A stretch of DNA of 48,403 bases from Candidatus Moraniibacteriota bacterium (GCA_023261695.1 JAHFON010000005.1:1-48403); one strand, 5' to 3'. Numbered from the stretch's first letter, positions 8,343 to 16,683 are shown. The notes: generated from the sequence alone by a model not told the origin. A program made the numbers and translations.

Positions 8343-9056
8343 ATGTCTACTCTTATTTTTGATATTGAAACCGTGGGAGAAGATTTTGACGCTTTGGACG
8401 AGACGACGCAGGACGTGCTGACGCGTTGGATAAAAAAAGAATCCGAGAGCGGCGAGGATTATGCGGCCGCGCTGGCGGATATGAAAAACGGACTGGGATT
8501 TTCACCGCTCACGGGACAGATTGTGGCTATCGGCATTTATGACGGCGAGCGGGAGAAAGGGGCGGTGTATTTTCAATCTTCTCCGAAAAAGAAAGACGAA
8601 AGTTTTGAAGAAAACGGCTGTAAATTTGAAGTGATGACGGAAAAAGAAATGCTGCAAAAATTTTGGGAGGTAGTGGAAAAATATGAAACATTCGTAACGT
8701 TCAACGGCCGTGCGTTTGACGTGCCGTTTCTGATGGTGCGTTCGGCGATTCACGGAATTCGTCCGAGTAAAAATTTGCTGGCCAACCGCTATCTCAATTA
8801 CCAGCCCGGGCACGCCAGGCACGTTGACCTTTTGGATCAACTGACGTTTTATGGCGCGATGCGCAAAAAAGGAAGTTTGCATCTTTGGTGCCGCGCTTTC
8901 GGCATTGAAAGCCCCAAAGCGCAGGGCGTGGACGGCGATGACGTGAAAGCTCTTTTTGACGGCGGTCGTTCCACCGACATCGCGCGCTACAACGCGCGAG
9001 ACTTGCGCGCGACGTACGAACTTTATACTCATTATCTCCGCCTTTTGCAATTCTAG
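8343..9056 (+). CDS. Predicted 3'-5' exonuclease, PolB-like (DnaQ/RNase H fold)
   Basis: 237 residues. The DEDDy exonuclease motifs are all present: Exo I FDIET (6-10), Exo II TFNGRAFDVPFL (about 118-129), and Exo III YNARDLRATYELY (about 217-229) with the Tyr-x3-Asp arrangement. It matches the free-standing DNA_pol_B_exo2 family, with no polymerase domain. It probably acts in DNA repair or trimming. It is soluble and ends with CRAFGIESPKAQGVDGDDV typical of the group. It precedes the prenyl synthases but with its own spacing. Confidence 0.85.
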   Translation: MSTLIFDIETVGEDFDALDETTQDVLTRWIKKESESGEDYAAALADMKNGLGFSPLTGQIVAIGIYDGEREKGAVYFQSSPKKKDESFEENGCKFEVMTEKEMLQKFWEVVEKYETFVTFNGRAFDVPFLMVRSAIHGIRPSKNLLANRYLNYQPGHARHVDLLDQLTFYGAMRKKGSLHLWCRAFGIESPKAQGVDGDDVKALFDGGRSTDIARYNARDLRATYELYTHYLRLLQF

Positions 9057-9122
9057 TTTGTCTTGACAGGTCGCATTTGATATACTTTTAGGTGTGTTAT
9101 AAGTATTTTGGCAGGTTGTCTT

Positions 9123-10199
9123 ATGCTGATTGAAGATGAACTGAAGGCTTTTAAGGCGCGTTTGGACCCGAAAATCGGGGCGTATTTTGACAAAGTGATT
9201 GCTGAAGCCGACAAAGAAGACGCGTTGGTGGCTGATGCGATTCGGCACTCGCGCAAGCTGGTTTTGTCTGGCGGAAAACGTCTGCGGGCGGCTTTTATGT
9301 ATTACGGTTATCTGGCCAGCGGCGGCGCGGATACGGAGAAAATACTGGAGGCGTCCGTGAGCATTGAACTGATTCATACGTTTCTTTTGGCGCACGACGA
9401 CATTATTGATCGGGACGATATGCGTCATGGAGTTACGACGTTGCACCGGCACTACGCGAATGTCGGCCAGACGTTTTTTCCCAAAAAAGACACAGAACAC
9501 TTTGGCAACGCTATGGCGATTATTGTCGGCGATATGCTGGGCGCTTTTGGGAACGACGTTATTTTTCGTTCGGATTTCGCGCCGGAGATGAAATTCGCGG
9601 CGCTCTCCAAGTTGCAGAACATTGTCTCTTTCACGGTCATCGGTCAAGCGCGAGACATATACATTGAATATCAAGGCAAAGCGAGTGAGCGAGAAATTCT
9701 TTCAATGTATAAAAACAAGACTGCCAAATATACCGTGGAGGGGCCGCTTCATTTGGGCGCGCTATTGGCCGGAGCGTCGGCAGAGTTGCTTAAAGAATTT
9801 TCGGCTTATGCTATCCCGCTGGGCATCGCTTTTCAGATACAAGACGATATTTTAGGTATTTTCGGCAATGCCAAGCGTTTGGGAAAACCGACCGGCTCGG
9901 ATATTCAAGAAGGCAAGATCACGCTGCTGGTTTCCAGAGCCCTGCGCGACGGGACCAAAGAGCAAAAGAAACGGATTAGGGAAATTCTGGCTCTGAAAGA
10001 TAAGCTTGCTGAAAAAGAGATCAAAGAGTTTCGCGAACTGATTGAAATAACGGGCGCAAGAAGCGGCGCCAAACAACTGGCGGAGCAATACATAGAAGAA
10101 GGCACACACTCGCTTGAGAGAGCGCGTGACAAAATGGACGCGCGGGCGTACAATTTTCTTTCTTCTGTGGCGGAGTATATGATGAATCGTGAATACTAA
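9123..10199 (+). CDS. Polyprenyl diphosphate synthase (GGPP/FPP synthase family)
   Basis: About 358 residues from ATG 9123. An in-frame TTG at 9108 would add five. FARM is DDIIDRDD (within LAHDDIIDRDDMRHG) and SARM is QIQDDILGIFG. GGKRLRAAF near the N-terminus binds IPP. It elongates allylic diphosphates with isopentenyl diphosphate. The isoprenyl transferase downstream suggests this operon makes the lipid carrier for cell-wall glycans. A TTGACA (9063) and TATACT (9081) lie upstream with an unusually short spacer, so the promoter is uncertain. Confidence 0.9.
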   Translation: MLIEDELKAFKARLDPKIGAYFDKVIAEADKEDALVADAIRHSRKLVLSGGKRLRAAFMYYGYLASGGADTEKILEASVSIELIHTFLLAHDDIIDRDDMRHGVTTLHRHYANVGQTFFPKKDTEHFGNAMAIIVGDMLGAFGNDVIFRSDFAPEMKFAALSKLQNIVSFTVIGQARDIYIEYQGKASEREILSMYKNKTAKYTVEGPLHLGALLAGASAELLKEFSAYAIPLGIAFQIQDDILGIFGNAKRLGKPTGSDIQEGKITLLVSRALRDGTKEQKKRIREILALKDKLAEKEIKEFRELIEITGARSGAKQLAEQYIEEGTHSLERARDKMDARAYNFLSSVAEYMMNREY

Positions 10200-10241
10200 T
10201 ACCGCTATAAATTGCCAATCCGGTACAAATATACGAATATT

Positions 10242-10958
10242 ATGACTTTTGAAGAATCTCAATCGTTACCGAAACATGTAGTCATCATTCCTGACGGCAA
10301 TCGACGCTGGGCGGTCGAACGTGGCCTGCAGTCTTGGGAGGGACACGAAGCCGGTGCCCAAAACACGGAGAAACTGATACGGGAAGCCAAAAAACTTGGC
10401 ATTAAAGAAATGTCTTTTTGGGGATCGTCATTGGAAAATCTCTCCAAGCGTCCCTTGATGGAACGTCGAGCTTTGCTTCGCATTTACGAAACTTATTTCA
10501 AGAAACTCATTGCGAGCGAGGAAATCCATCAAGACGAAGCGCGGATCCGTTTTATCGGACATTGGGAGGAGCAGTTTCCGGATTCTCTCAAGAAAATTAT
10601 GTGCGAGGGCATTGAAGCGACCAAAAATTACGGTAAATATTTTTTGAATTTTTTCTTGGCGTACAGCGGCGATGACGAGATGCGTCTAGCTTTTGAAAAA
10701 GTCGCGCGTCTGCTTAAGGAAGGTGAGAAAGTGACTAATGAAATGATTAAAAATAGTTTGATGACGCGAGAATTGCCGCCGGTAGATTTATTGATTCGCA
10801 CGGGCGGCGAACCGCATTTATCCGCCGGTTTTATGATGTGGGATATCGCCAACACGCAACTTTATTTTTCCGATAAATATTTTCCGGATTTTGACGAAGC
10901 GGCTTTCTGCGAAGCGATAGCCGACTACACGGAAAGGCAGAGAAGGTTTGGGAGGTAA
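10242..10958 (+). CDS. uppS: Isoprenyl transferase (undecaprenyl diphosphate synthase family)
   Basis: 238 residues from ATG 10242 (an upstream TTG is less likely). Family signatures are HVVIIPDGNRRWA with the catalytic Asp, GHEAG, SFWGSSLENLSKRP, and LLIRTGGEPHLSAGFMMWD in place of the common IRTSGE..LSNFLLW. This makes it a divergent member, like many from reduced genomes. It makes the long cis-prenyl carrier for cell-envelope glycans. It originally stood 38 bp upstream of ychF. The mobile element now separates them. Confidence 0.88.
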   Translation: MTFEESQSLPKHVVIIPDGNRRWAVERGLQSWEGHEAGAQNTEKLIREAKKLGIKEMSFWGSSLENLSKRPLMERRALLRIYETYFKKLIASEEIHQDEARIRFIGHWEEQFPDSLKKIMCEGIEATKNYGKYFLNFFLAYSGDDEMRLAFEKVARLLKEGEKVTNEMIKNSLMTRELPPVDLLIRTGGEPHLSAGFMMWDIANTQLYFSDKYFPDFDEAAFCEAIADYTERQRRFGR

Positions 10959-10996
10959 GTAAAAAATTTTCAATTTCTGATTTTCATTAATGTATT

Positions 10997-11015
10997 ATGC
11001 CTCTCAAAGTCGGTA
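10997..11015 (+). pseudogene. ychF: Original 5' end of ychF, cut off by element insertion (attL)
   Basis: ATG at 10997 reads MPLKVG and then, at base 11015, joins unrelated sequence. YchF proteins typically start M[15 protein letters not shown], and the true gene continues ATT GTC GGT TTG CCC from 21379 in the same codon phase. The core agtcggta at 11008-11015 repeats at 21372-21379. This fragment lies right after uppS, where the intact gene would have started. Confidence 0.85.
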
Positions 11016-11139
11016 CAATCAAGACGCAACAAGACCTTCTTACAACAACAGTAGTAGGGTGATTCCTTTCGAGTTTCGGATAACATTGCCGGCTCCAAAC
11101 TGGCAGACAATCGCGCGTAAACAGCCCCCAGCTTCATAA
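11016..11139 (+). pseudogene. Detached C-terminal part of the serine recombinase gene (left element end)
   Basis: If the two ends are joined as in the excised circle, the recombinase frame passes the core (…ITESRY) and stays open through this stretch to TAA at 11137-11139. It encodes NQDATRPSYNNSSRV, then IPFEFRITLPAPNWQTIARK and QPPAS. The hydrophobic/proline strand IPFEFRITLPAP looks like a genuine terminal beta-strand of a large serine recombinase. It has no start of its own here. It is not a decayed gene but the tail lost on integration. Confidence 0.75.
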
Positions 11140-11202
11140 CTGGAGGAGGACTTTTTCATTTCCAGAGATTTTGCTATTATGTGTATGTGTATGAGCACGC
11201 TA

Positions 11203-11360
11203 CAATTGAGCGAAAAGTAGCCTAAACCCCGGTTTTCTACCGGTGGCATGGTGAAAAGTCCAGTTAGACATAAAGAACCCATCATGTGGGGTGTCTAACT
11301 GGCCATATCGGGAAACCGGTATGAGGGGCTTCGGCCTCTACTCATGTGGTGGGCTTTTTG
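11203..11360 (+). ncRNA. Candidate structured RNA near the left end of the element
   Basis: Three consecutive stable hairpins: an 11-bp perfect stem ccagttagaca/tgtctaactgg (11260-11270/11292-11302) with inner ccca/tggg; a 7-bp stem atatcgg/ccggtat capped by a GAAA tetraloop (11305-11322); and aggggc/gcctct capped by TTCG (11324-11339). They are preceded by ccggt/accgg (about 11230-11243). No ORF of note is present. GNRA and UUCG caps are typical of folded RNA. The class is not recognised, and strand and ends are guesses. Confidence 0.5.
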
Positions 11361-11390
11361 TATTCAAAATTTAAATTTCAAGATTAAAAA

Positions 11391-11753
11391 ATGAAACCAA
11401 GCGGACAAGATAAAAACAAGCAACATCTAATATTTGTATTGCTCGATAAAGGACAATGTTTTTGTGTTTCTAAAAAATATCAAGAAGCAATTGAAATTTT
11501 TGATAGAATCTTAACGATTGATAAAGAAAATCCGGATGCATCAAGAGGCAGAGCTTTTGCAGTATCAAAATTAAAAGAACAGGAAAAAACTGAAAATCCA
11601 AGGACAGACATAATACCTACATCTCTGAGATGCGATATAAATGGAGATAAAATAAATGACAGGGGCTCCTATTCTGGAAAAAGAATAGAGAATAATACTT
11701 ATGATGAAGATTCTAATGATTTTGAAAATTTGCAAAAGATATATATCGATTGA
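11391..11753 (+). CDS. Small TPR-containing protein
   Basis: 120 residues. One tetratricopeptide-like helix pair (about 15-63) contains YQEAIEIFDRILTIDKENPD, the canonical A/B-helix and turn. The second half is polar and probably disordered (ENPRTDIIPT, NDRGSYSGKR, YDEDSNDFEN). No signal peptide. It probably mediates protein contacts. It overlaps slightly the TTG alternative start of the next gene and stands first in a row of co-directional cargo genes. Confidence 0.6.
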   Translation: MKPSGQDKNKQHLIFVLLDKGQCFCVSKKYQEAIEIFDRILTIDKENPDASRGRAFAVSKLKEQEKTENPRTDIIPTSLRCDINGDKINDRGSYSGKRIENNTYDEDSNDFENLQKIYID

Positions 11754-11761
11754 AATATTTT

Positions 11762-12787
11762 ATGAAAATAATAATAATTATTGTTATCACTTTGATGGGT
11801 GTGGCGAGTTTGATTACTTTTACTCCACAAGTTTCTGCTTTTATAACCCCTCATTTGAACACTCCATTACAGGTACAGATGACTCCTTCCCAAGAATGGA
11901 ATAACCAAGAAACCCGTAACAATCTGATAGCAACTTACGGTCTTTTGCTATTCAATTCTTGCAGTGGGAGTGAACAATATTGTACCAGCAGTATGGATTC
12001 GTACGGATATGCAACTTGTTTACGATTTGTTCAATTGGATCTTGCTCAGAGCATAAAAGATGGGTGCCGTGCATCATGCTCATCTGGTTATTACAGAGCA
12101 TCGAATGGCCAATGCCTAACGCCGGAGGCAGGATGTAACAAGGAATTTGGGCAGGACTCGCACTTTTTAAAGTACAATACAAAAGGTGAACCTGACTGTG
12201 GCACTTGTGCCAAGGGCGATGTTTGGGATCCTTATTATTCCAGATGCGTAGCCCAGACTCCGAGTGGAAGGCTCAACACTGATAATAAACTGACCAATGA
12301 TTGTGCCAGTGGTTATGAATGGAATTCAAGTCGAGATCGATGTGTTGTAATATCACCAAAAAGATCACAAGATCAAATCTGTAAAGATAGGTATGGAGAA
12401 AATAGCATATGGGATCGGACCATATATACCAAGTCCAAGAATTGGGCCCGAGTTACGTGTGATTGTGTAAGTGACTATAAGTGGAATAAGGAAAAGACAA
12501 TGTGTGTCGCATTACCGGTTACTCCAGCATCAAAGACTACATCTTCACAGACAGCCGATCTTAAAACTACAGAATCTCCTAATCTCAAAACACCTGATAC
12601 AAAGCTTCAGGATGTAACTTTCCCAAAGCTTCAGGATGTAACTTTCCCATCGCAAGTAAATAATTTTTCAACTGATGTCACTGCAAAATCACAAATAAGC
12701 AATCTTACGGTCAGTGAGGTTTCGAATACGCCAGTTTCCGCAAAAAATGGCTTCTGGTCGTGGTTTCTTGGTTTGTTTGGATATTAA
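11762..12787 (+). CDS. Secreted cysteine-rich repeat protein
   Basis: 341 residues from ATG 11762 (TTG 11750 would add four). A clear signal peptide (MKIIIIIVITLMGVASLITF, cleavage near VSA). The body has about 18 cysteines arranged in modules that recur as C-x-x-GY-x-W-N/D-x(5)-R/M-C-V (GYYRASNGQC, GDVWDPYYSRC, GYEWNSSRDRC, DYKWNKEKTMC), suggesting small disulphide-bonded domains. A Ser/Thr/Lys-rich linker follows with a duplicated KLQDVTFP. The end GFWSWFLGLFGY is an aromatic hydrophobic tail. Probably exported and possibly surface-attached. Function unknown. Confidence 0.65.
   Translation: MKIIIIIVITLMGVASLITFTPQVSAFITPHLNTPLQVQMTPSQEWNNQETRNNLIATYGLLLFNSCSGSEQYCTSSMDSYGYATCLRFVQLDLAQSIKDGCRASCSSGYYRASNGQCLTPEAGCNKEFGQDSHFLKYNTKGEPDCGTCAKGDVWDPYYSRCVAQTPSGRLNTDNKLTNDCASGYEWNSSRDRCVVISPKRSQDQICKDRYGENSIWDRTIYTKSKNWARVTCDCVSDYKWNKEKTMCVALPVTPASKTTSSQTADLKTTESPNLKTPDTKLQDVTFPKLQDVTFPSQVNNFSTDVTAKSQISNLTVSEVSNTPVSAKNGFWSWFLGLFGY
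12601..12648 (+). repeat. 24-bp perfect tandem repeat (two copies)
   Basis: Unit begins aaagcttcaggatgtaactt, in frame, encoding KLQDVTFP twice in the linker of the Cys-rich secreted protein. The perfect identity suggests a recent duplication or slippage. Confidence 0.9.
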
Positions 12788-12802
12788 AATCATCAAAACA
12801 AT

Positions 12803-13189
12803 ATGCAAGACGAAAAACAGGCGGACAAAATTTCTGTAAATAACAGTATAAGCAGGAAAACGGCCATATTGTTGTTAGCTGTCGTATCCGTGCTTTTCAT
12901 CGGGTATAAATATATTTCCTCAGCCATAGACGAACAAAGACAGAAGGCGATAGAGGATAAAAAATTACAAGCAATTGAACAACAGAGAAATGAGTTGCTA
13001 CAGTGTTTGGATACAGCTAAAGGAGAGTTTGATAGAAAAGTGAAAACATCGAAAGAGTTCGGCTGGTATGATATGCAACATAATGGATTATCGCTAGATC
13101 AAGTCAATTCCCTAACAGCTCCAAAGATAGAAGCAGATAAGAAACAGATGGAAGTAGACAAGCAGGAATGCTACCAAATATACAAATGA
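12803..13189 (+). CDS. Single-pass membrane protein with coiled coil
   Basis: 128 residues. A short polar N-terminus, one membrane segment (about 22-40, AILLLAVVSVLFIGYKYI), then a long charged helix (DEQRQKAIEDKKLQAIEQQR) likely forming a coiled coil, with a Cys near each end of the soluble part (LLQCLDT, KQECYQ). No known family. It overlaps the next gene as ATGA, so the pair is translationally coupled and may work together at the membrane. Confidence 0.6.
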   Translation: MQDEKQADKISVNNSISRKTAILLLAVVSVLFIGYKYISSAIDEQRQKAIEDKKLQAIEQQRNELLQCLDTAKGEFDRKVKTSKEFGWYDMQHNGLSLDQVNSLTAPKIEADKKQMEVDKQECYQIYK

Positions 13190-13935
13190 AATCCAGATTA
13201 CTGTATATCTACATCCTGATTATTCTCCTCCTTGCCGGTGGCGTTTTTGCTTATAAGAGTTCGCATAACGAACCACAAGTAATCAGTCCGCCACCAAAAG
13301 AAGAACCCCAGAGTACTTTTGACCAATCCTTTGGATTTGAGTGCCCAAGTGACTTTAAGACGTATAAAGAATATCTTGGTTCAATAGGTCAATGGGTGAT
13401 TAGATATACTGAAAAGTACCCCAGAGCAAGCACGGAAGAAATGATGGCTGTCCGGGATACGCTCAGAGAAAGGAATAATTGTGGGATACCACCCATTAAT
13501 ACAAGCACATCAGAACAATCAAAGAGTAACCTTCCTCAAAAGTACTATTTCAGTGATTCTAGCGCCGCTAAAAGTGGTAGTTGCCCAGGTATGGGTACCA
13601 GTTTGCAGGGGAAATATGACTCTGTTATACGGTATGGAGTCATCAAGTTTTCTTCGACTTCAGGGGACATACGGCTGAACTATTATGATATCAAGCAAGG
13701 GAAGGTTCTAGAGAGCTTTCAAGAGCATCCCTGGTTTTGGGCAGGCATTGACGATATAGATCATGATCAGTGTATGGAAGAATTTGCTCAATTCGTGGAA
13801 AGTAACAGAAATTCCATCTTTAAGATAGAGGGCAAAAAGGAAGGCGATGACTGTGTTTATTATACAAATGGGCCTTGTCTAGAAAACATCACGATAAAGA
13901 AGGCGACTGCCATAGGTGAATATACAGAGAGATAG
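13186..13935 (+). CDS. Secreted or membrane-anchored hypothetical protein
   Basis: 249 residues from ATG 13186, chosen because it overlaps the previous stop as ATGA. A longer start at 13168 is possible. An N-terminal hydrophobic segment (LLYIYILIILLLAGGVFAY) is followed by a Pro/Glu-rich linker and an extracellular domain with six to seven Cys (FECPSDF, NNCGIPP, GSCPGMGTS, DQCMEEF, DDCVYY, GPCLEN). No family recognised. The pattern matches the other exported cargo of this element. Confidence 0.6.
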   Translation: MKSRLLYIYILIILLLAGGVFAYKSSHNEPQVISPPPKEEPQSTFDQSFGFECPSDFKTYKEYLGSIGQWVIRYTEKYPRASTEEMMAVRDTLRERNNCGIPPINTSTSEQSKSNLPQKYYFSDSSAAKSGSCPGMGTSLQGKYDSVIRYGVIKFSSTSGDIRLNYYDIKQGKVLESFQEHPWFWAGIDDIDHDQCMEEFAQFVESNRNSIFKIEGKKEGDDCVYYTNGPCLENITIKKATAIGEYTER

Positions 13936-13997
13936 CTTCACTGAGCTTGATATTGCCGCAGGATTGAGAAATCGTAGTTGTGGAGTATACTTGTATT

Positions 13998-15002
13998 ATG
14001 GAAGACATCTATACAATTCTTATTCTAATTTCATTTATTTGCTTGGTAGTTGGCGTAATTAAGCCAACTTTTTTCTCTCGTGTATTGAAAAGTTGGGCCA
14101 CGAGGGGGAGAATTGGTCTTGTTTTTGGCATTTCGACATTTATTCTCTTCGTCCTTTTTGGCATTACATCTGATAAAAATGAAGTAGCTCGGCAAGCGGA
14201 AGCCGCCAGATTGGCAGCCCAAATAATTGAATCAAAAAAACCGGAGGCAAACCAGGAAGAAGCGATAGCAGAGAGGAACAGTGAAAATCTCTTACCGGCT
14301 AATACGGATGTTCAGCAGGCTACATTGGTACCGGAAGAAGAAAAGAAAGCAGAGGAAACCTTTGAGGTCGTCAGAGCAGTTGATGGCGATACCATCGTGC
14401 TGAATATAAACGGCAAGGCAGAGACATTGAGACTCATTGGCATTGATACGCCTGAAACTGTCGATCCACGTAAGCCGGTGCAATGTTTTGGCAAGGAGGC
14501 TTCTGACAAGGCGAAAGCAACATTGAATGGGAAGATAGTGAAGATTGAAGCGGATCCGTCTCAAGGGGAGAGAGATAAATATCAAAGACTTCTTCGCTAT
14601 GTGTTTCTTGAAGATGGTACCTCGTACAATAAAATGATGATTGAGGAAGGATATGCTCATGAGTATACATACAACCTCCCATATAAATACCAAGCTGAAT
14701 ATAAAGAAGCCGAAACAAGCGCAAGAGACAACAAGAGAGGTCTCTGGGGAGATGTCTGTAATGGAAACACCTCACAATCCGCCCAAAACACAAGTACACC
14801 AAGCGCCGCTGCTGTTACTGCAGTCACAGAAGTGGAGCCAGAAAGAACGCCAAGCTCTTCCCTTTCATATGGCTGTAACTGTAAGAAGACCTGCGCCCAA
14901 ATGAGCTCATGTGATGAGGCTCAGTATCAGCTAAAGTCTTGTGGGTGTTCCGCTCGAGATGCAGATAAAGATGGGACAGCATGTGATTCTCAGTGCCAGT
15001 AA
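13998..15002 (+). CDS. Membrane-anchored thermonuclease (SNase) with excalibur domain
   Basis: 334 residues from ATG 13998 (a GTG at 13980 is less likely). Two N-terminal membrane segments (about 5-24, 42-60), then an acidic linker. The SNase domain (about 120-245) has VVRAVDGDTIVLNINGK, RLIGIDTPE with the catalytic Arg/Asp, and GERDKYQRLLRYVF with the second catalytic Glu/Arg. The C-terminus is an excalibur-type Cys-rich Ca-binding motif ending DADKDGTACDSQC. It probably degrades nucleic acid outside the membrane, for nutrient capture or defence. Confidence 0.85.
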   Translation: MEDIYTILILISFICLVVGVIKPTFFSRVLKSWATRGRIGLVFGISTFILFVLFGITSDKNEVARQAEAARLAAQIIESKKPEANQEEAIAERNSENLLPANTDVQQATLVPEEEKKAEETFEVVRAVDGDTIVLNINGKAETLRLIGIDTPETVDPRKPVQCFGKEASDKAKATLNGKIVKIEADPSQGERDKYQRLLRYVFLEDGTSYNKMMIEEGYAHEYTYNLPYKYQAEYKEAETSARDNKRGLWGDVCNGNTSQSAQNTSTPSAAAVTAVTEVEPERTPSSSLSYGCNCKKTCAQMSSCDEAQYQLKSCGCSARDADKDGTACDSQCQ

Positions 15003-15056
15003 ATATTTAACACATAGCGTATGCTGGCAAGTTAAAACTCAGCTTAATATAATGCT

Positions 15057-15584
15057 ATGTCAAGATACCTTGAGAAGGTCGAGCAAGTAGTCCGGAGTTT
15101 CAAAAGAATACCCCCACCAGGTTATCCTGAGTCTACCAAAGATGACGTGTGGGATTTTTACCGGTATTTTCTTCAAGATGCCTACCACCTTAAGGATTGG
15201 ATTGTATATGATGACTCGCTTGGTGTGAGTAAGAAAGAGATGGATGCCTTTATTGAAGGTAATATTTATATGAAGCTTCTTCAGTCAGTTGTAACAGGCA
15301 TCAAGCATTTAAAGGCTAACCATAAGCAAATAGTTTTTCCTAACCTTGTTCTTACGTGGGTTGATGAGGGCGGGTCAGAACCCAGTCCCGCGGTTTCATG
15401 TGGTGATTTAGTTCTTGGTATTGATGAGGAAGGATACTTTTTGTTAGAGGAAGATAGCAGCACAACGAGAGTAGAGAAACAAACGAAGACTGTGCACCCT
15501 AGAGTTTTAAGTGTAAAAGTTCTTGAAGCTTGGAATCAATTTTTAAAGAACCATGGTTTGGATGGTCATTTTGGGCTCTCTTAG
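15057..15584 (+). CDS. Hypothetical protein, possible HEPN-like
   Basis: 175 residues, soluble. The first half (about 25-85) is helical. It contains FYRYFLQDAYHLKDWIVYD and later TGIKHLKANHKQ, a pattern (HLKDWI ... KHL) seen in uncharacterised HEPN-like proteins of mobile elements. This is pattern recognition, not a verified match. The second half is beta-rich with SCGDLVLGIDEEGYFLLEE. It stands alone between the nuclease and the SEC-C gene in the same direction. It may be part of a defence or addiction set. Confidence 0.5.
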   Translation: MSRYLEKVEQVVRSFKRIPPPGYPESTKDDVWDFYRYFLQDAYHLKDWIVYDDSLGVSKKEMDAFIEGNIYMKLLQSVVTGIKHLKANHKQIVFPNLVLTWVDEGGSEPSPAVSCGDLVLGIDEEGYFLLEEDSSTTRVEKQTKTVHPRVLSVKVLEAWNQFLKNHGLDGHFGLS

Positions 15585-15640
15585 GGGTCTACCCCGTGGC
15601 TTGCCGCGGTATCAAAGACAAGGTTGTCAGAGATACCTCG
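15584..15640 (+). other. Intergenic hairpins
   Basis: gggg-tcta-cccc at 15584-15595 and ggtatc/gatacc (15608-15613/15632-15637) between two cargo genes. They lack a T-run, so they are not an obvious terminator. Confidence 0.4.
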
Positions 15641-15690
15641 CCAGCTTGCTGCGCGGAGTATTCATTACTGAAATTAATTTAAAAAAAATC

Positions 15691-16683
15691 ATGGGATCCG
15701 GAGCTGATCGAAACAATCCCTGTCCATGTGGAAACGGGGAAAAGTATAAAAATTGCTGTATGGGAAAAATGGAAACGAGAAAATGCCCTCGATGTAAAAA
15801 AGACAATCAAATTGCCGAGGAGGCTCGAAAATTTCAATGTGGTCATTGCGGTGCCTATCTCTCAAAGGTTGATCGTCCCTCAGTAGTAGAAGTTCTCAAA
15901 ACGACTGATGATTTAGATAGCCACCTAAATCAGAGAGTGCTTCAAAACTTTCTAACTATGAACTTTCTGGACACTGCTCTATCTGATCAAGAGGGGCAGG
16001 GAAAGTTTATGCAGAGGCAAGTGAATGCCTTGCGTAGCCTAATGAAAGCTAACAAACACTTGCGCTGTTATCGGCGTGATGAGGTTACGGAGATGGAACG
16101 TCTCGGAAAAGCTAATGCCGAGTCAGGGACCACAAGCTATATTGCTTCTATCGAATCTATTGAGCTCGAAGCTGAGTGGGACGCCTATTTGGTTCAGCTA
16201 AAATCGGCACTGGACACTTTTGCTGGAGGCCTCGGTATCCTCGTTGATGTACCATTCCACGGCTGGCATTCGGACACTGATAGAGCAACTGGGAGGAAGA
16301 GAAGCGGTATAAAAATTCTGAATGCCCTGAAGAACATCGGTACTCCTTCGCCTGAAATTGAGGCAATGGTTTCTTTCTTGGAAGCCAATATGGAGTGGGT
16401 TACCCGTATTGTAGAGCTTCGGGATAAGCCAGTTCATCATGGTCAGTCAGTCGGAAGCGGCATTCATTTCAATCCTGAGCTAAGCACCACGCACAAGGCA
16501 AAAATTATTCATGATAAAAATCAATCAGAAGACATCGCTACTTTTATGGAACGTACCTTGAAAGATATGGCTTCTTTTTTTCGAATGCTCACGTATTTGG
16601 GAATCAATCATCGGCTTGATAAAGGCTTTAAGATGGGTGTGGACAAAGACGATAACTTTATTATCGTATTCCCGTCTGTGTAG
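15691..16683 (+). CDS. SEC-C zinc-motif protein with HEPN-like C-terminal region
   Basis: 330 residues from ATG 15691. The open frame extends upstream but has no start or SD there. The N-terminal SEC-C motif is NNPCPCGNGEKYKNCC (C-x-C-x8-C-C). It is followed by a rubredoxin-type ribbon (CPRCKKD ... CGHCG). The long helical remainder holds IVELRDKPVHHGQSVG, an R-x4-H arrangement like the catalytic motif of HEPN ribonucleases. Such architecture would fit a nucleic-acid-binding effector. The HEPN assignment is tentative. The SEC-C motif is certain. Confidence 0.6.
   Translation: MGSGADRNNPCPCGNGEKYKNCCMGKMETRKCPRCKKDNQIAEEARKFQCGHCGAYLSKVDRPSVVEVLKTTDDLDSHLNQRVLQNFLTMNFLDTALSDQEGQGKFMQRQVNALRSLMKANKHLRCYRRDEVTEMERLGKANAESGTTSYIASIESIELEAEWDAYLVQLKSALDTFAGGLGILVDVPFHGWHSDTDRATGRKRSGIKILNALKNIGTPSPEIEAMVSFLEANMEWVTRIVELRDKPVHHGQSVGSGIHFNPELSTTHKAKIIHDKNQSEDIATFMERTLKDMASFFRMLTYLGINHRLDKGFKMGVDKDDNFIIVFPSV

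Noticed and set aside
8502-9674. 390-codon open frame on the minus strand opposite the exonuclease and prenyl synthase genes
   Set aside because: It lies antisense to two genes with clear family motifs; its length reflects GC-biased codon use of those genes.
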